Origin: Alligator mississippiensis
Taxonomy: Eukaryota; Chordata; Crocodylia; Alligatoridae
Reading direction: 5' to 3'
Length of the DNA: 64,000 bases
NCBI RefSeq assembly: GCF_030867095.1
Contig: NC_081826.1
Coordinates: 248,166,251-248,230,250 of the forward strand
In this document: positions 38,485 to 52,564 of the stretch, one piece after another
Position numbering within the stretch: position 1 is the stretch's first letter
How the letters are laid out: every line of letters starts with the position of its first letter
The notes under the pieces: generated by a model
What the model saw: only the letters and a program-made list of their open reading frames with translations
What the model was told of the DNA's origin: nothing
The model's database searches: none
Position numbers and translations under genes: made by a program

Positions 38485-38950
38485 TTATGATTCCCAGAGT
38501 CAGGATATGCTTACATTCATATTAAAGCAGGTCACATAATATTACCTCTGAAAGGGAGTGAATTCAATAGTTTAACTTAGGCACTGAAGCACAAATTAGA
38601 TAAAACCAGATGTATAATATACTTCTGCTTCAGTTAATTGAATGTGTCAGTGGGGAAAAAAAAGATTATCAAGCCAAATTCTCAGCTGGTGAAAATTGGT
38701 ATCAGATGACATCAATAGAGCTACTCAGACTACCTGAAATGTAGCCTAAGGTTCTCAAATATGCTTTCTCTACAACTAGACAAACAGATATTACAACAAA
38801 CCAATAATGAAATGTCTACCACTGTAATACATGTCCAACTGCTATGGTCAGTCAGTCACAATGAACTGCACCAGATGAGTCAGATTTTGATGTTCTTATT
38901 TCAGTAAGACTATCTGTGTGCTCTCAAGTAAGTCATTGAGCAAAGTGCTA

Positions 38951-39350
38951 CTCAGTGGGTGTGTCTATATGTGCATTTACTATACAGTAACTTACTGCAC
39001 AGTAAGCAGTTTTTACGCCGGCATCTACATGTGCAGACATTACAGCACAGTAATGCTGTATGTGGACAGACTTGGGAATAAAGTTAGTCCCAAATCAGTC
39101 CACACACAGAGTTTACTGTGCAGTAAGGCTTCTATATGTACCTTACTGAGCAGTAACTACTCAAGCGTAAATTTGCTAACTGCATGATGCACCAAACAAG
39201 CATCATGCAGGTAGAAAATCTACGCCCGAGTCGGCATAAATTGCCATAGTTACTGAGCAGTATGGGCACATACGTGTAGACATGCACCCATACTGTGAAG
39301 TAATTCTCGGTTACTGTGCAGTAACTGTGCACATGTAGACATGTGCAGTG
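38951..39350. mobile_element. GGGTG-terminal MITE, first of an adjacent pair
   Basis: Begins AGT|GGGTGTGTCTATATG and closes at acatgtagacatgtgc|AGT. The interior carries several inverted words (actgtgcagtaa, ttactgcacagt, gcatgatgcaccaaacaagc). The AGT on its right is also the AGT on the left of the next copy. Confidence 0.72.
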
Positions 39351-39353
39351 GGT

Positions 39354-39816
39354 GCATCTACATTAGACATTTACTGCAGAGCTGCCTAATTAGCTCTGCA
39401 GTAAAGTCTCCATGTCTACACATGCAGCCCTACTAAGTCACAGTAAACTAATAAACTCTGCCATAGGTTAGTACTTGTAAACAATGTACTGCACAGTAAC
39501 ACACCTGTAGACACTGACAGGGCTGGCTGGGGCACGAGGGTGCTTTAGTGTGGGGCTAGCCGGCAGGCAGCTCCAGCACGGAAGCACCCTTGTGCCTCAG
39601 CCAGCCCCTCTGCAGCATGCTGAGCCAGGTTGAAGCAGCTCTGAGCTGACAAGCTGACCCCCTCAGACGCTTTGCTAGCTGAGGCCGCTCCAAGATGGCT
39701 CAATGTGCTGCAATCCTGGGTGCAGGTGTAAATGCAGAACCCAGGAGCAATAAACTACAGCACATATTACACTGAACTTTATTGCTTTGCATTAATTGCA
39801 CATGTAGATGCACCCT
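39354..39816. mobile_element. GGGTG-terminal MITE, second of an adjacent pair
   Basis: Begins GGGTGCATCTACATTAG and ends CACATGTAGATGCACCC. A GC-rich core (39.52-39.75 kb) lies between the ends. It follows the previous copy directly, so one probably inserted at the other's target site. Confidence 0.75.
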
Positions 39817-39857
39817 GTGCAAACAGTGATATTGGAAACTAAATGAGAGTACATGCA

Positions 39858-39985
39858 GCACTTCTCAGCTCAACACTGCATTGTGCCATGCAGATATGCC
39901 CATAGAGATAAATCTGGACCTGATCTGACAAAGAGCTTCACAGAGGCTCCACAGAGATGATCCTTAGTAGATTCTGATGAGGCTG
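39858..39985. repeat. dispersed duplicate, copy 1
   Basis: gcacttctcagctcaac, ttgtgccatgc, agagataaatctgga and gatgatccttagtagattct recur in the same order at 40975-41090. The element type is unknown. Confidence 0.7.
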
Positions 39986-40974
39986 TGGGTAGGGACATAT
40001 CAACATTTCTGCAGTGGGAAATGTACTGTCCTTTCACATTTTGAACTGTTGAGCCAAATTCTGTCATCAGCAAAGTTGGTAAAAGATTTTGCAATGGTGG
40101 ATTTGCAATGAGTACAATCTGGCACAGTAGGCCACAAGTAGAAATTATTTTTAGCATCACCAAACAAGCTTGAAACAGCTGAGAAATTGTGTTTTAGTGC
40201 CTGGTTTCTACCCAGCTTTTCTTATGCAGTGGTCAGAGTGTGCTAAATTACAATTAGGCAGAACTACAGGATGTGGGGAATCTTACTGATCTCCTTTCTC
40301 CTGCATCAGACCTGATTTTGCAAGTCATTTTTCATTAGACACACACTCACATAGAAAGAAAATACAGGACATTCCTGCTTTTAACCAAGGTAATTAAGAG
40401 AGACAGAAAGAGGAAATCATAGCCTCTATATACCGTCTAGAACAAACCAAACAGAAAGACTGACTGTTACTTTTCATTTTTTCTTTTTTAATTTTAAGTC
40501 TGTAACTGAGCCAAAAAGACAAAGAGGCACATCAACAGTGCCTTCAACCATGGTAGGGGGACGGTGCTTCACAGGTGTTATAAACCCACAAATGTAAGTA
40601 CTCACTGTTTGGCATGCACCCAGTGTCATTCTGAGGCTGTTGTCTCTTGTGTGTTGACTATCAAACACTCAGTTTTCCTCTAATAACGGCCACATCTGTT
40701 TTTTGGCATTTGATGTGTGTGGAGTAGGAGCAGGTGGGAGTCAGTGCATACTGGCAGCAGTCCTGTGCCCAACATGCCCAGTGGGGATATCTATATAGCA
40801 GAAGGCAGTTCCATGCTGAGGCAAGCAATGCCTGCTCTGTGTGCACTACTTTCCAAATCAGAAGCAGTATTGTGCTGTTAGAAAGTACAATGGATGCATC
40901 TGTAACCTATGGTTGACTAAGAAGGCTATGCTATTTCTGGTTCAGAGACTACTGCACGTGGGATGCATGCCATG

Positions 40975-41090
40975 CTTCTCAGTTCAGCAGTGCCTTGTGC
41001 CATGCCCTTAGAGATAAATCTGAACCTGATTTTAAAAATATCTCCACAGAGATGATTCTTGGTAGATTCTGATGAGGCTACATGCATGAA
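40975..41090. repeat. dispersed duplicate, copy 2
   Basis: Shares tagtagattctgatgaggct-like and agagataaatctgaacctg with copy 1 about 1.1 kb upstream in the same orientation. It lacks a short middle segment. Confidence 0.7.
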
Positions 41091-42224
41091 ATCAACTCAT
41101 ACATATTTTATTTCAGAACTGGGTCTTAAGATCATTCATACAGTATGAAATTATTAATACATAATGAAATTTATACTGAAGTAGAGAATTTAGTCTGCCC
41201 ACATGACAAGTGAGGATGAAAAGTATAAATGCAGAAACTGGTCCATATTCAAAATCTGTTTAAGTCAGGTGCTTAAAGAGAAAGACACGGGAACCCTGAA
41301 GTAGGCAGGTCTGGATAATCTCACTCCCCCACATCTGGATTCACCATAGGCTCTAAATTAGTACAGCAACTAAAGATACATCTTCCTGCACTGGAGACAT
41401 CTTTTTAGATTTTTCAGGGTGGTATATTTTTAACAAATTTATATAATTTAAAAAGAAAAAAAGGAAAGATTTGGAAGAATTTAATAAAAGATAAAAATAA
41501 CTCTCTTGAAGAACAGGAATTCATATAAATGCCAGACACTAACCAGGCAATCAGTCCCTTGTGTGGTCAAAATTACACAGTACCCCAATGCTTATAGATG
41601 AACTCAGCACTTGTATCTTTCTGACCGGACCTTGTCCTATAAATGCCATAAACATTTAGCTTTTTTTCACTTTATAATGTAACCAGAACTGGGTGCCCTT
41701 TTGAACACATTTTAGAAATAAAGTTAATGAACCACACATGAATAGTATATATCTTATGGTGAAGCAAGCTATTAAAAAGCTAAGTTTCACGTTTACTACA
41801 GTATGTCATCAATTTACTACAGTATGTCATCTTATCCAGAAGAGTTTTTAATTATCTAAGCAATTCAACTGTAATATTTTGAACTGAGTTGTACTGAATT
41901 TATGACTGGTACCAACTCATAAGTGGGACTAAGGTAACTTCTCCATCTGCATCTTAATGTTCAGCATCACTAACAAAAGACATACCCAGGATTAAGGGGC
42001 AGAATTCAGCATTTCACAACAGTAGGTATATGGGAAAGCAAATCCCTCCAGCACAGCAGCTGAGCATGACATGCAAACGTGCAAAAAACAGAGATCTGTA
42101 ATATAAAGGACTTTCTGTATCACCCTGTATGTAATAACAGCACAGCTCTACAATGCAGAGTAATGCAAAAGCAAAAAATGGGTGTGTATGTGGAGGATAT
42201 GTCTAGGCATAGTATGAGTGACAG

Positions 42225-42492
42225 GATGTGTCTACATGTTGCTATACAGCACCACTAGTACTGCGCCAGGTTTTACTACTTGGTTGGGGAAAGTACTAAA
42301 ACACAGGACAGTAGCTGTCCATACTGTGGCATATGGGCAGCACACAGTGAGATTCACCAGCTATGTCACCATAGTGGCATACTATAGCCAGGCAGTGCAC
42401 CACTACAGCAACATAGCCAGCGATCACATGTAGACACACATGATCAATATGTCGCCAAAGTGTACCGTAGAGCAACGTGTAGACACATCCAC
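42225..42492. mobile_element. GGGTG-family MITE
   Basis: Ends GGATGTGTCTACATG and CGTGTAGACACATCC are inverted copies, and the flanks are ACA and ACT. The interior has no long frame. Confidence 0.72.
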
Positions 42493-42549
42493 TGTGATCC
42501 TGTGGATTTTCTCAGTGCTCATTCAAAACAGGCATTTTGCCAATTGTTT

Positions 42550-43197
42550 CACTGGCTAGAGACAGAAATTACACATAAACTGATATAAGTGATTGGAAAC
42601 TGTTTCAAATCTGTAACACAACATAAGTTTAGAGCACATAAACCACTTTCAAAATGGCCTGTATGGATGTAGTATCAGACTTAACTACTACTTCTTCACA
42701 TGTCTCTATACCACATTTGACCATTTTGTTACACATGCTTGTGCTCATTTATTAAGGGGGCCATAGCAGAAGTGTTCACATTGTGACCCCTGCCAAGTTA
42801 ATACTTTCTAATACCTATGAATTCTGCTAACGCTCCAGACCACAATTTGACAATCAAACAACTGAATTAGGTTAAACTGGTTTATGGAACTTCTGCCCCA
42901 GATCCTCTCCAGATTCAAGTCAACTCACAGTTCCTCAGCATCCCAGGGTGTTTTGCACTTTCCCTACAACCTCTTTCCCCCTCTCAGGGTGGGCAGGAAG
43001 GTTTGGCCCAAGATGTCTGCTCCAGCCAAGCAGGAAAGCATACTCTAGCACTCCCTGACTTCCAGCCTGGGCCACTGCAGGCATGTGGCTGCATAAGTGA
43101 ATGTCTATTCACTTGGTTATCAGTTCAATCTATACAGTTTAGATTAACCTGTGAATTAATTCAGCCTCAGGCTTTTTGACTGTGTACTTAGCCACTG
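42550..43197 (+). mobile_element. CACTGGCTA-terminal MITE
   Basis: Begins CACTGGCTAGAGACAGAAAT and ends CTTAGCCACTG, so the ends are short imperfect inverted repeats. The left third (acacataaactgatataag, ttcaaaatggcctg, tggaacttctgcccca) is shared with copies at 46.8, 57.07 and 63.4 kb. A GC-rich middle (42.9-43.09 kb) is followed by a shared right end. Confidence 0.72.
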
Positions 43198-45424
43198 TAC
43201 TCATTCAAGACATCTACACTGTATCTGTGTCATGCCTAGAAGTGATGCTATGAAGTGTCAATCATTTCCATGTGCCAAAGTTTGTAGGCGCCTTAATGTT
43301 GTGCTGCTTGTGGCAATAAGCATGCCCCAGACAGAACCTGAGAACACGGTGCATGCTCAGTCCCACTCCAAGGTGGTAACATTACCTCACTTTTGGGAAC
43401 CCGCATGTGCAGAGCAGGAACAACTGGACAGGGCACTTCCAGGTGTAGCATGAAAACAGTGTGGATACATGCTTTGAAAAAGAGAGACAAGAGCCAATAG
43501 AAGTCAATAGAAAGACTCCTATTGATGGAAATGGAAATGAAGTCAATGGAAAGACTCCTATTGATTTCAGTAGGCTTTGCAGGTAGCCTTAGGGTTTTGA
43601 TCCTTCAAAATACTGAATGCTCCTGTGAGGTTCTGATTGTGGGAATCAAGGACACTGAGCACCTCACACAGGAGTATAAGTTGAGGGTCAAAATCACCCT
43701 GCTGGCTTAATTCCTAAACACACAAAAAGCAGTTTGTGCGAGTTATACATGGCCTGCATAATGACTTCAAACTTTTTGTTTGTTTTGTTGGCAAGGCTGC
43801 AGCCTAACGGCACAGGATCGTATCTAGACTTTGTGGTTTTTCCATGAATGTCTGATATCCCCCAGCATGATATGCTGTTACCTCACATCTGATATCGTCA
43901 TTGCTCAGATTTATTTTGGCTGAATAGTTCTGATTTTGCTTGGCGTTAATGCGAGAATTGTTTAACAAAGGAAGTTCCAGATTGCTGAACTGCTTTTTTT
44001 AAATCTCCATCCAGCTCCTTCTGCAGTTTTTCAATACCTTATTTAGCCACACTTTGCTGATCAGGAGATAAGACTGAAAAAGATTCTCACAGTTTCTACG
44101 GCATGTACTACTTGACAAATGCATTTCTATCTTTTTTTTTTTATGAGATTTTTTGAGTATACTAAGGCTTTGATTCTCTTCCTTGTTATACTACTGTACA
44201 TCAGGTATAACACCACTGAGATCAGTAAAGTTACACCAGCATAAAACTGCTATGCATCAATAATTCAGTCCCAGTGTTTGTATTCAAAGCTATCCCATGT
44301 CTATAATCACTGCAGTTGCAGAGTTTAAAGGCATTCCTCATGCTTGCAATAACATATCCAAAATACTTGATTCATAATTTCTCTGTTGGGAAACAGTGTT
44401 CAAAATATCCTAAACAAGGCATCTTTCTTTCTAGTGGTTATGACATTTGAGATCCTTATATTTCAGCTCAATTACTGTTGTCTACAAAAATATACTGCAC
44501 CAAAAAATAGAATATTTCAAATCCATTCCTTGGCATCACTTACTCTTCAGATTTTTTTTAAAGATCATAGCCAAAAGAGATCAGCAGCCAAGCTCACAGA
44601 TGGATCCAAAATGCACTGGCCCTTTTCCAGATACTCTTTAACTAAGTTTTATCTTCATGTAAATTGTTACTGTCTCCACAGATCAGTGAAACCATTACTA
44701 AGGATTTTTTACTCTCAGACTGATAAAATGTAAGCGACCCTGAAGCCTTCAATCAAACTATAAATGCCATCTTACCAGCATTTTAGCCATTTCTTTTATA
44801 AGATACAATCTTTGTTTCTGAAAACCTGAATATTAAATTATTAAATATCAGAATTTTAATTAATGCCAGATAAAAAAGGCTGTTACAGCATTGTATCCCT
44901 AACAAGAATACTGTTGCATTATGCCAGAAAACAGACTGACCGAAAAAATCATTACCCTCATGCACAACATGAAAGCAAGGCCATGAGGAATGTAAATAAT
45001 TCTTGTGGTCAAAATGTTCAAGTACATCCAAGCTGTGCATTTTGGCCATATACTGTTTGCCATTATGCAACTAGAGGATAACTTCATGGCAGAAGGCTGA
45101 GAATATCACACTTCTTCCTACCACAATATTTGCTTTCTTGGGGTGGTTTCTTCACTGGATCTCCCAGAGCAGTACATTGGAGTTAACACTACCGTGGGGT
45201 AGTTTATATCATTCACAACTAGTGTTTCAGGCTTTACTCAGAGACAGACAGATATTGCTACTTTAAACACACTCAGGTCACACGACCAAATTCTATTTTA
45301 ATGAATGTTGACAGTCTAATTACAATCGCATGACTCTGGGGCCAGGACTATAGTGTCTGAATCTTAGTATGGCCGTTAGGAGTCCTCAAACTATTTTGCC
45401 ATGTCACCACTTCCAATCTTCAAA
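43198..45424. other. VCAN intron stretch without gene
   Basis: Contains a short internal duplication (gaaagactcctattgat near 43513 and 43549). Open frames up to 115 codons here have no family resemblance. Confidence 0.55.
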
Positions 45425-45657
45425 CAAGATTTAGATTGGACATTAGGAAGAACTTCTTCACAGTTCGAGTGGCCAAGGTCTGGAACGGGCTCCCAAGGGA
45501 GGTGGTGCTCTCCCCTACTCTGGGGGTCTTCAAGAGGAGGTTAGATAGACATTTAGCTGGGGTCATCTGAACCCAGCACTCTTTCCTGCCTATGCAGGGG
45601 TTCGGACTCGATGATCTATTGAGGTCCCTTCCGACCCGAACATCTATGAATCTATGA
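45425..45657 (+). mobile_element. CR1 LINE 3' end
   Basis: The 230-bp fragment starts in the terminal coding region ([14 protein letters not shown], then [13 protein letters not shown]) and ends in the short repeat atctatgaatctatgaaaa, the diagnostic CR1 3' end. It is very short and 5' truncated, as most CR1 copies are. Confidence 0.9.
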
Positions 45658-46799
45658 AAAGAGCTGGCATTATTTCTATTTATACCTTCTAATTATCCAC
45701 TAAGTCTTTCTGGCTAAATTTAGGTTCACAAATTCTTGGGAATTGGCACTGACAGCCCAAATTTTGCTATTTTCTACTGTTACAGAACAAAAAGAACCCC
45801 TTTTGTGAGGAGGTGGTCCAGTGGACAGGCCTTCTCTAGAAGCAGGGAGAAGTAGGTTCAGTTTCTCATTCACCTGCAGCCTTCCCATGCAACAGGAAAT
45901 ACATTGTCTAGTTTCTTGGTTCCTCATCTTTAAAGCAAGAATAATGGCATTTTCCCACTTCACAAGAGGACTGTGAGGCACTTAGATCCATGGAAATTGG
46001 AATTACGTAAGGTCCTAAATCAAATATAACATTCTGTCATGTCTCTATAGTCTTTAAAGGGTTTTTTCCTTACTTGGATTTGAATTAAACTTAACCACTC
46101 ACTGCCAACTGTGTGACAGACCCTGTTTTAAATTAAATTAAGTCTAAAAAACAATCTGTTAACAGCTGGAAGCTAGTTAATTGTATTAGCCAGTGCTAAC
46201 CTGTGTCATTCAGAAGTGTCACTCATAATCAGACTGAATAAGCACAGCTTTTCCACCAGGAACACATCTTCAAGATTTCCTGATATACTTCCTGCCTTAT
46301 AGTAGGTTAGTCATGACTCATGCATGATAGCTTAAGGTACCAATAAGAAATCCACTTAGCTCTGTAGATGTTTGCATACTGGCAAGGTGAATCTCTGTTG
46401 CTGAATAGCAGGTCAGGGATTTTTTAGTCATTCAGTGATAACAACCAGTCTTTTTTCTCAGAAATACATATCAAGGGGCTAGGATCAATAGCTAGGATTT
46501 GACATTCCAGAACAGTCAACAGATACTGTGTATAATGAACCATAACAAAAGAAACTGCTAATACAAACACAACTTAATAGCTTGACCTTTTTCATGTAAA
46601 AGCCAATGATCCCCTTTGTATAACTAAGACAAAAATGTATTTACTAGAAATATTTCCAAATCTTATATTTACAGGGTTACTATTCTTCCTCCTGAGGGAG
46701 GGGAGTGTTTTCAGCATCTTTAAATGACTGTACTGTACAAACTTGTCTTAGAATATTTTTGGCACTTCCTATTGCCAGTGTGATATTTTTCTTCCCACT

Positions 46800-47009
46800 G
46801 CTGCCCTGCCTGGCTAGGGACAAAAGTTACACATAAACCTGTTTAAGTGATCAGAAACTGGTTTAAACCTGCTCAGTGCACATAGACCAGTTTCAAAATG
46901 ACTGAAACTGGTTTAAGATACACCTGGTTGAATGTAATATTAGACTTAACTGATTTAGGGCAAAATGGTTTATGAAACTTCTGTCCCAGACCTCTGACTC
47001 CATCTCACT
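46800..47009 (+). mobile_element. CACTGGCTA-family MITE, left part
   Basis: ggctagggacaaaagttac, aaactggtttaaacctgctc and tatgaaacttctgtccc match the left third of the family. The copy stops where the GGGTG-terminal MITE begins, and no right half is seen beyond it. Confidence 0.7.
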
Positions 47010-47012
47010 GGG

Positions 47013-47549
47013 TGCATCTACACATGTGCTTAACTGCACAGTAGACAACTAAAATGCTACGGTCTAAAGCACCACAGTGCACATGTGTGATGCTATTAGA
47101 TTGCAGCAAACTAATTTTCACTGCTGTAAGATAGTACTGTCAGAGACTATTTATCTTATGCCAGCAAAAAGAACTGTGCCTACATGCACATATAAATGCT
47201 GACCTGGGAATACATTGTGCCCAGTCAGCCCAGGCAGCACGGGGCCAAACCCCCGCCTGCTGCCTAGCCACAGGGCTCCACATCCTGCGGGCACTTTTGT
47301 GCCTCAGCTAGCCCCAGTGCTGCCTGACACCACCTCCCAGAGCCCGGGGCCGACCCCCTGGGTCTCCTGCCAGACCAGGGCTGCTCCACCCTGGCTCAAA
47401 CTGCTGCAATCCTGAGCACAGCATCTGCACATGTGGCCCAGACTGCAGCAGTTGGAGTATCTACATGTGCCATTAAGGTGATAAATGCGAGCGCAAAGTG
47501 CACTAGAGTTTATCATGTCACCTTAATGGTACATGTAGATGCACCCATT
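47013..47549. mobile_element. GGGTG-terminal MITE with GC-rich core
   Basis: Ends GGGTGCATCTACACATG and ACATGTAGATGCACCC, with flanks ACT and ATT. The GC-rich core (47.22-47.42 kb) includes cagccccagt/agcccggg words. It inserted at the edge of the MITE fragment that starts near 46.8 kb. Confidence 0.78.
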
Positions 47550-50500
47550 GAAAAGTTGATACAGCATACCATAAAGTTGAGGCAAGGGCATCAGAAGTGG
47601 GCTGAATGATTTTTCACTGTGAGCTGTTTCATCTTAAATTTAAGCAACAGTTTCTGAATACCATTTACTAATACCCTGAGCATTGGAAGCCTTAATTACC
47701 TAACAATTACTCATTATTGTCTTCTTTCCCATAACCCTGCTAAGAATAAGAATATACTTCTCCATAACATCAGATAAGCCTTAGAAGTTTTTATCAGAAA
47801 AGCCCATTGGCACAGCCAATTCCAGTAGGGTTCTTTTGAAATTTATTTGTTGAAGTTAGCTCAACTTAGATGCCATATCTTTTGTTTAGTGGTGTCTTTC
47901 TATTACGCAGTTTTACATCTGGATTGACTGATGCACAAGAAAATCAACTGACTCACTCCAAGTTACAGTAACTGGATCAGTTCAGACGCTCCTGTAATTT
48001 ATTTTCTATGGCTAGGAACAGCCAAGGTATTTACTGTAGAGATATGATACTGTGTTCATAATAAAATCTTCATGTGGGTGAGTCACAACATCACTTAATA
48101 TTGAAAGATATCTGATATTTGCTTTGGGAGAGACAAAAAACTACTTTTTTATTTGAATAGTTAATTAAGTCCCAATCCCACAAAGACTTCTCCAGGTGCT
48201 TAATTTTAAACATGGGAGCAAGTCCCATAGGCTTCGCTGGGGTATTAATGTGACCACATTCAGAAGGATATTTAAGGACTTGCTTAGTTTCAAATGCATT
48301 AGTCCCACTGATCTCCACAATGTGGCTCCGATGATTAATTTAGCCTCCTACTGAAGTGCCTTGCTGAAAGTTAAGCAACAGATCTTTTGTAGGTGGGAGG
48401 CTTTATCATTAAGGGTGACTTTCTGGCTCCTTTGAATTCAATAGAAGTTTTGATTTGATTTCAGGATCTTACTCTAAAGGTTTGGACTTTAAAGCTGAGA
48501 CTGAAGCTTAGAGACCTTATTTATTGCATATTCATATCTTTCTAGAATTTTACAAGAAATATTAGCAGCCAAAGTAAAATGTATACAGTACAGCCTCATC
48601 ATTATTAACAATCCCCCAGGAACATAAGAGGAAAGATCATTAAAAGAAGGTGTTTGCTCAAATAAGATTTGTCAACTTGCCGCATTATAATAATGGAAAA
48701 AAAAAGTTTCTGATGCTATGGTTGTTAAAGTAAGGTACATTAGAAAGTTGTTAATGTCACGCAGTGAAAAGCCAACCCAGTAACTAGGTTTGGTATAAAA
48801 TTAGTATCAATCTTGTATTTTGCATGGTAAGAATATGCGTTTCACTTGGCATTTTGTTAAATCAATACCAAAATATGAGAATTCTTTTGTGAATTGAAGC
48901 TTTGTGCTGAGCAGGACTGGAAACTTCCACTAGATGGAGCTGTCTACCCATAGCTGAACCTACATATTAACTGCCTTTTCAATAGAACTAAACAGCTTTA
49001 AGATGCAGAGAGAATATTAATTCTCCTCTTTTTCTGCGTGGTTCAAAGTCAATGGAAAGACTCCCACTGGTTTCAGTGCGCTTTTGATCAGGATCTCAGA
49101 AGTTAATTTTTATTGTGCTTCATATATTTTTTAGGGAAGACTAAGTCATTGACTGTGTGTATGTAGAGGGCTCTTTCTAGTGACTGTTCTGTGTGTGTAC
49201 TAATGAGACACTGATACTTTCTGTAAGAGTAGGGATTTTCTTAATGTTGCTGTCTACCAGGCGAATCTATGTTAGAGACATTGGCAGCATTCTAGCTTTA
49301 TCATTATACAAAGTCCCTCTAATGTAGTTAAGATATTTCTAAGCAGTCCCTATTATATAGTAATGAGGAGTAGTGTTCAGTTTGGGGCCCCTATTCTTTA
49401 CTAGACAATCATGCTAAATTATAAAAGCAAAAGGAACAGGACCCTTGAAAATAAGGTCCTATGCTTCTGTATGCCTTGTACTCCCCTAACACTCCCAAGT
49501 CTGACAAACTACAGTTTCTCCCCTCCCCCCCTCCCCCCCCCCCCCTTTTGAGCAATTTATTAATTGTCTGGCTGGCTGCTGCTCCTACCCCAGCAGTAGG
49601 GAGTTGTTTCTGTCAGAAGGATGTATGAAATTGGTCAAATGGTTTGGGGTTAGTGCAAATTATTACCATGATCTAACAGAAATTTGCTTTCTATTTGCAC
49701 TTTTAGAATTAGACTATAATTTAATTAATATTTAAACATGCCACACACAGATAATATAAAAGGACTGATCTGTGCTGAAACTCTCTCAAGCAGACAGGTA
49801 TTTTTCTGCTGAGCATAACAGAAGTGACTAGTAAAGTACATGTACTCTGGCAATTATACTAAAATAATTATGCAAATCAGAACAACACAATTGTGTTTTT
49901 GCATGTGCAACTAAGTGGAGACACAAACAGAAAAATATCCTCCATTGTATCATTTATTCCAACCATTATTGCAGATTTTAGGCTGCTATGAGTTTCAGTC
50001 CAAAGTCATATGTAATAAGGGTCAGAAGTAATTGCCACCCCCTCACCCCTTTGGTTAAATAAGACAAACAAAAAAACCCCCAAACTTTGTCTAAGAAGCT
50101 GCTTTGCTACCCTGAGACATTCAGAGCTCAGAACATACCTGTCATTAAAGAATATACTTTAAATAATTTCTCTCCCTAGGAAATGAGTATCTTAAAGAGA
50201 GGCTCTTAAAAGAGGCCCTAATGACTGTGTATAACTCAAAATCAAAATATTTGGTAGATTTAAAATCGTCTTTTTTCAAGGATTCTGTGGGACTCTGGCA
50301 CAATAGGCTTTTTGTTTAGAGCTGCCTACAGTACTTTTTTCATTTGTTTGTTTTATTTAACTCTCACAGGCAGCCTACCTCCCTACAAGAGTCTATCATT
50401 TTTGGAGGAAGGAGGGTAGAAGGAGGGGGGTTCTTTTTCTGTTCAGTGAATTTAGTCTTTCTGGGAGAGGAGCAGTTATAAATTTGTTTAGGTTAAAACA

Positions 50501-52564
50501 GTCTGATTTGCTGACCAATAAAGGAAAAGAAAAAGAGAGGGCTTTGTTGTTAACAGAATGAAACGTCTGTTTTTACGTAGCTACCTAACATTGGCAACTT
50601 GAAGTCCAGTGTTACAAACATGAGGCATAACACTTGTATGTTGAAGGGAAGAAAAACTACCGTAAGGTCTCTGGACAGTTGTTAAAGTGGCAATATGCCC
50701 TTTACTTTCCTAGCTGGCAGCACTCTATGAGCGACAGACAATCTGGCCACAGACACTAGCCAGCTCCTTAATACAGCACTAATCTTGTGTAATGGGAGTG
50801 AGCTCACTGCCATACAAAGCACTAATTATCAACAGCATTTTCCAAAGGATATGAATAACTCCCCCTGTGAGACAGAAGCCTAAGGCACAACCCCAAGTAG
50901 CTATATGCGCTTAATCCATAACATGAATCGTTCCAATGGACTCCTTTACCGCTGTGCCTATTTGCAAGGGTGCTTAATGGTGAAATACTACAATCCAAAT
51001 ACAATGGAGGAACTGCCAAAAGCAACACCAGATTTTTTCGATTTAGAGGGGTGTGCTTCGCAGCTATAAATGTTGCTATTCACAGGACTAAGTGAATTAT
51101 TTAAATTCAATTTCCCAATTTTTGAATGTAGTGCATTATTTATTCATTGTTTGCTCAAAACCTTTTTTTTTTTTCATTGTTTGCTCAAATCCTAGCTAAA
51201 TATATGGACAAACTCTACCTTGCAAACAATATGACAAGTTTGATCCTTTCTTTCTCTGTGCAGTCTCACTGATTTTCCCAAACTTGATTGCTTTCTTGAA
51301 CACTTTTTAGAAAGTGCTTCGTTGAGCATTCAATATTCAATTACTGGATATTCATAATTAATATTCAAACTGTGTGACAGGACAGCTGAAGTGTATGTTA
51401 TGCTTTCTGCTTCCTGATGGGATGAGCTAAACTGAACACTGCAGCAGGAATCCCGTATGAGATGCACACTCAGATAACAGCAGAGCTGTAGCTAGGCATT
51501 CTGGGGTCTGGCGCAGGTCACGCCCAGAGCAACCGCCTATGCACTGCTACATAATTGCTTCCATTTAATTTGGTGCCCTCCATCTGGGGGCACCTGGCTC
51601 CAGCATACCTCTGGCACCACTTTTGCTAGGGTACTGGGCAACAGGAATATTGACACAGAAACCAAAACAGAAAAGGATAAGATTTTTGTTTTAATCAAAT
51701 CGTGATATAATTTTGAAAAAATGTTAAAAAAAACCAACTAATATGTGGTTGTTTCAGTCCAGAAGCAAATCAGAAACTAGACAAAAACTAGTGTTGTCAT
51801 ATATTGACAAAATATTGACTTTTAAAACAGGCTAATTATTACAGAGAACTAGGTTTTGCGTTTCTTATGTATAGCTGACAGATTTTATCATTTACATTCA
51901 GACAGAGCCAGCTGCACCTATAGTTGCAATCAGGCAATATCTTGCCAGAGAACTCGCTGAGTTTCAGTCAGTATTTCATAATGAAGTTTTAAACCTGTTG
52001 GGATGCTTTCAGCTGACAGGGCTTCAACCTTTGACCTCAACAACTCAAGGCTGCTACTGAATCTCTCATTTGGGAAAGAATATTAAAAAGGTAGAGGCAC
52101 AGTTTTTACGGCAATATTTGTAGCTTACATATTTCCTTAATGGTGTTTCACCTGCTTTTAGATATAGCCAGTAAATAGTCAGGCAGAATTATTTATTGAC
52201 AAATCTGTGTAAGTAATATAAGCACAATTGTTTGCAGAAATACATAGCACTTGTACACTGAAGCCTGAACTAACTATCTGTTGGCTTCCAGGTGAAATGT
52301 ATAGCATTGATTTTTCTTCTTTACTGCTACGAATTGTTTGAGGCCAAGTTACCTGAGAGACTCTCACTTTCATCATGATGAACTAACACAGCTGTAATCA
52401 GTGCCAGATATTAAGAATGCAGACCGTACCTGTTTCTGTTAAACTGGATATAACATGTAGAATATGTGTAGTATAATAGGTATGTAACCTAGTTTGTTAA
52501 AAGTTCTTTTTAAGCAAAACTTTAAGTTTCAATACTGACAGATAAGTACATTTCCTTTGGCATC
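47550..52564. other. VCAN intron stretch, repeat-poor
   Basis: Five kb with almost no recognisable transposon apart from the poly-C tract. This is the longest repeat-poor part of the big intron. No exon was recognised. Confidence 0.5.
49518..49548. repeat. poly-C tract
   Basis: C-rich run broken by single T residues, ending in about 13 C. It could form unusual secondary structure and is prone to sequencing error. Confidence 0.95.
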
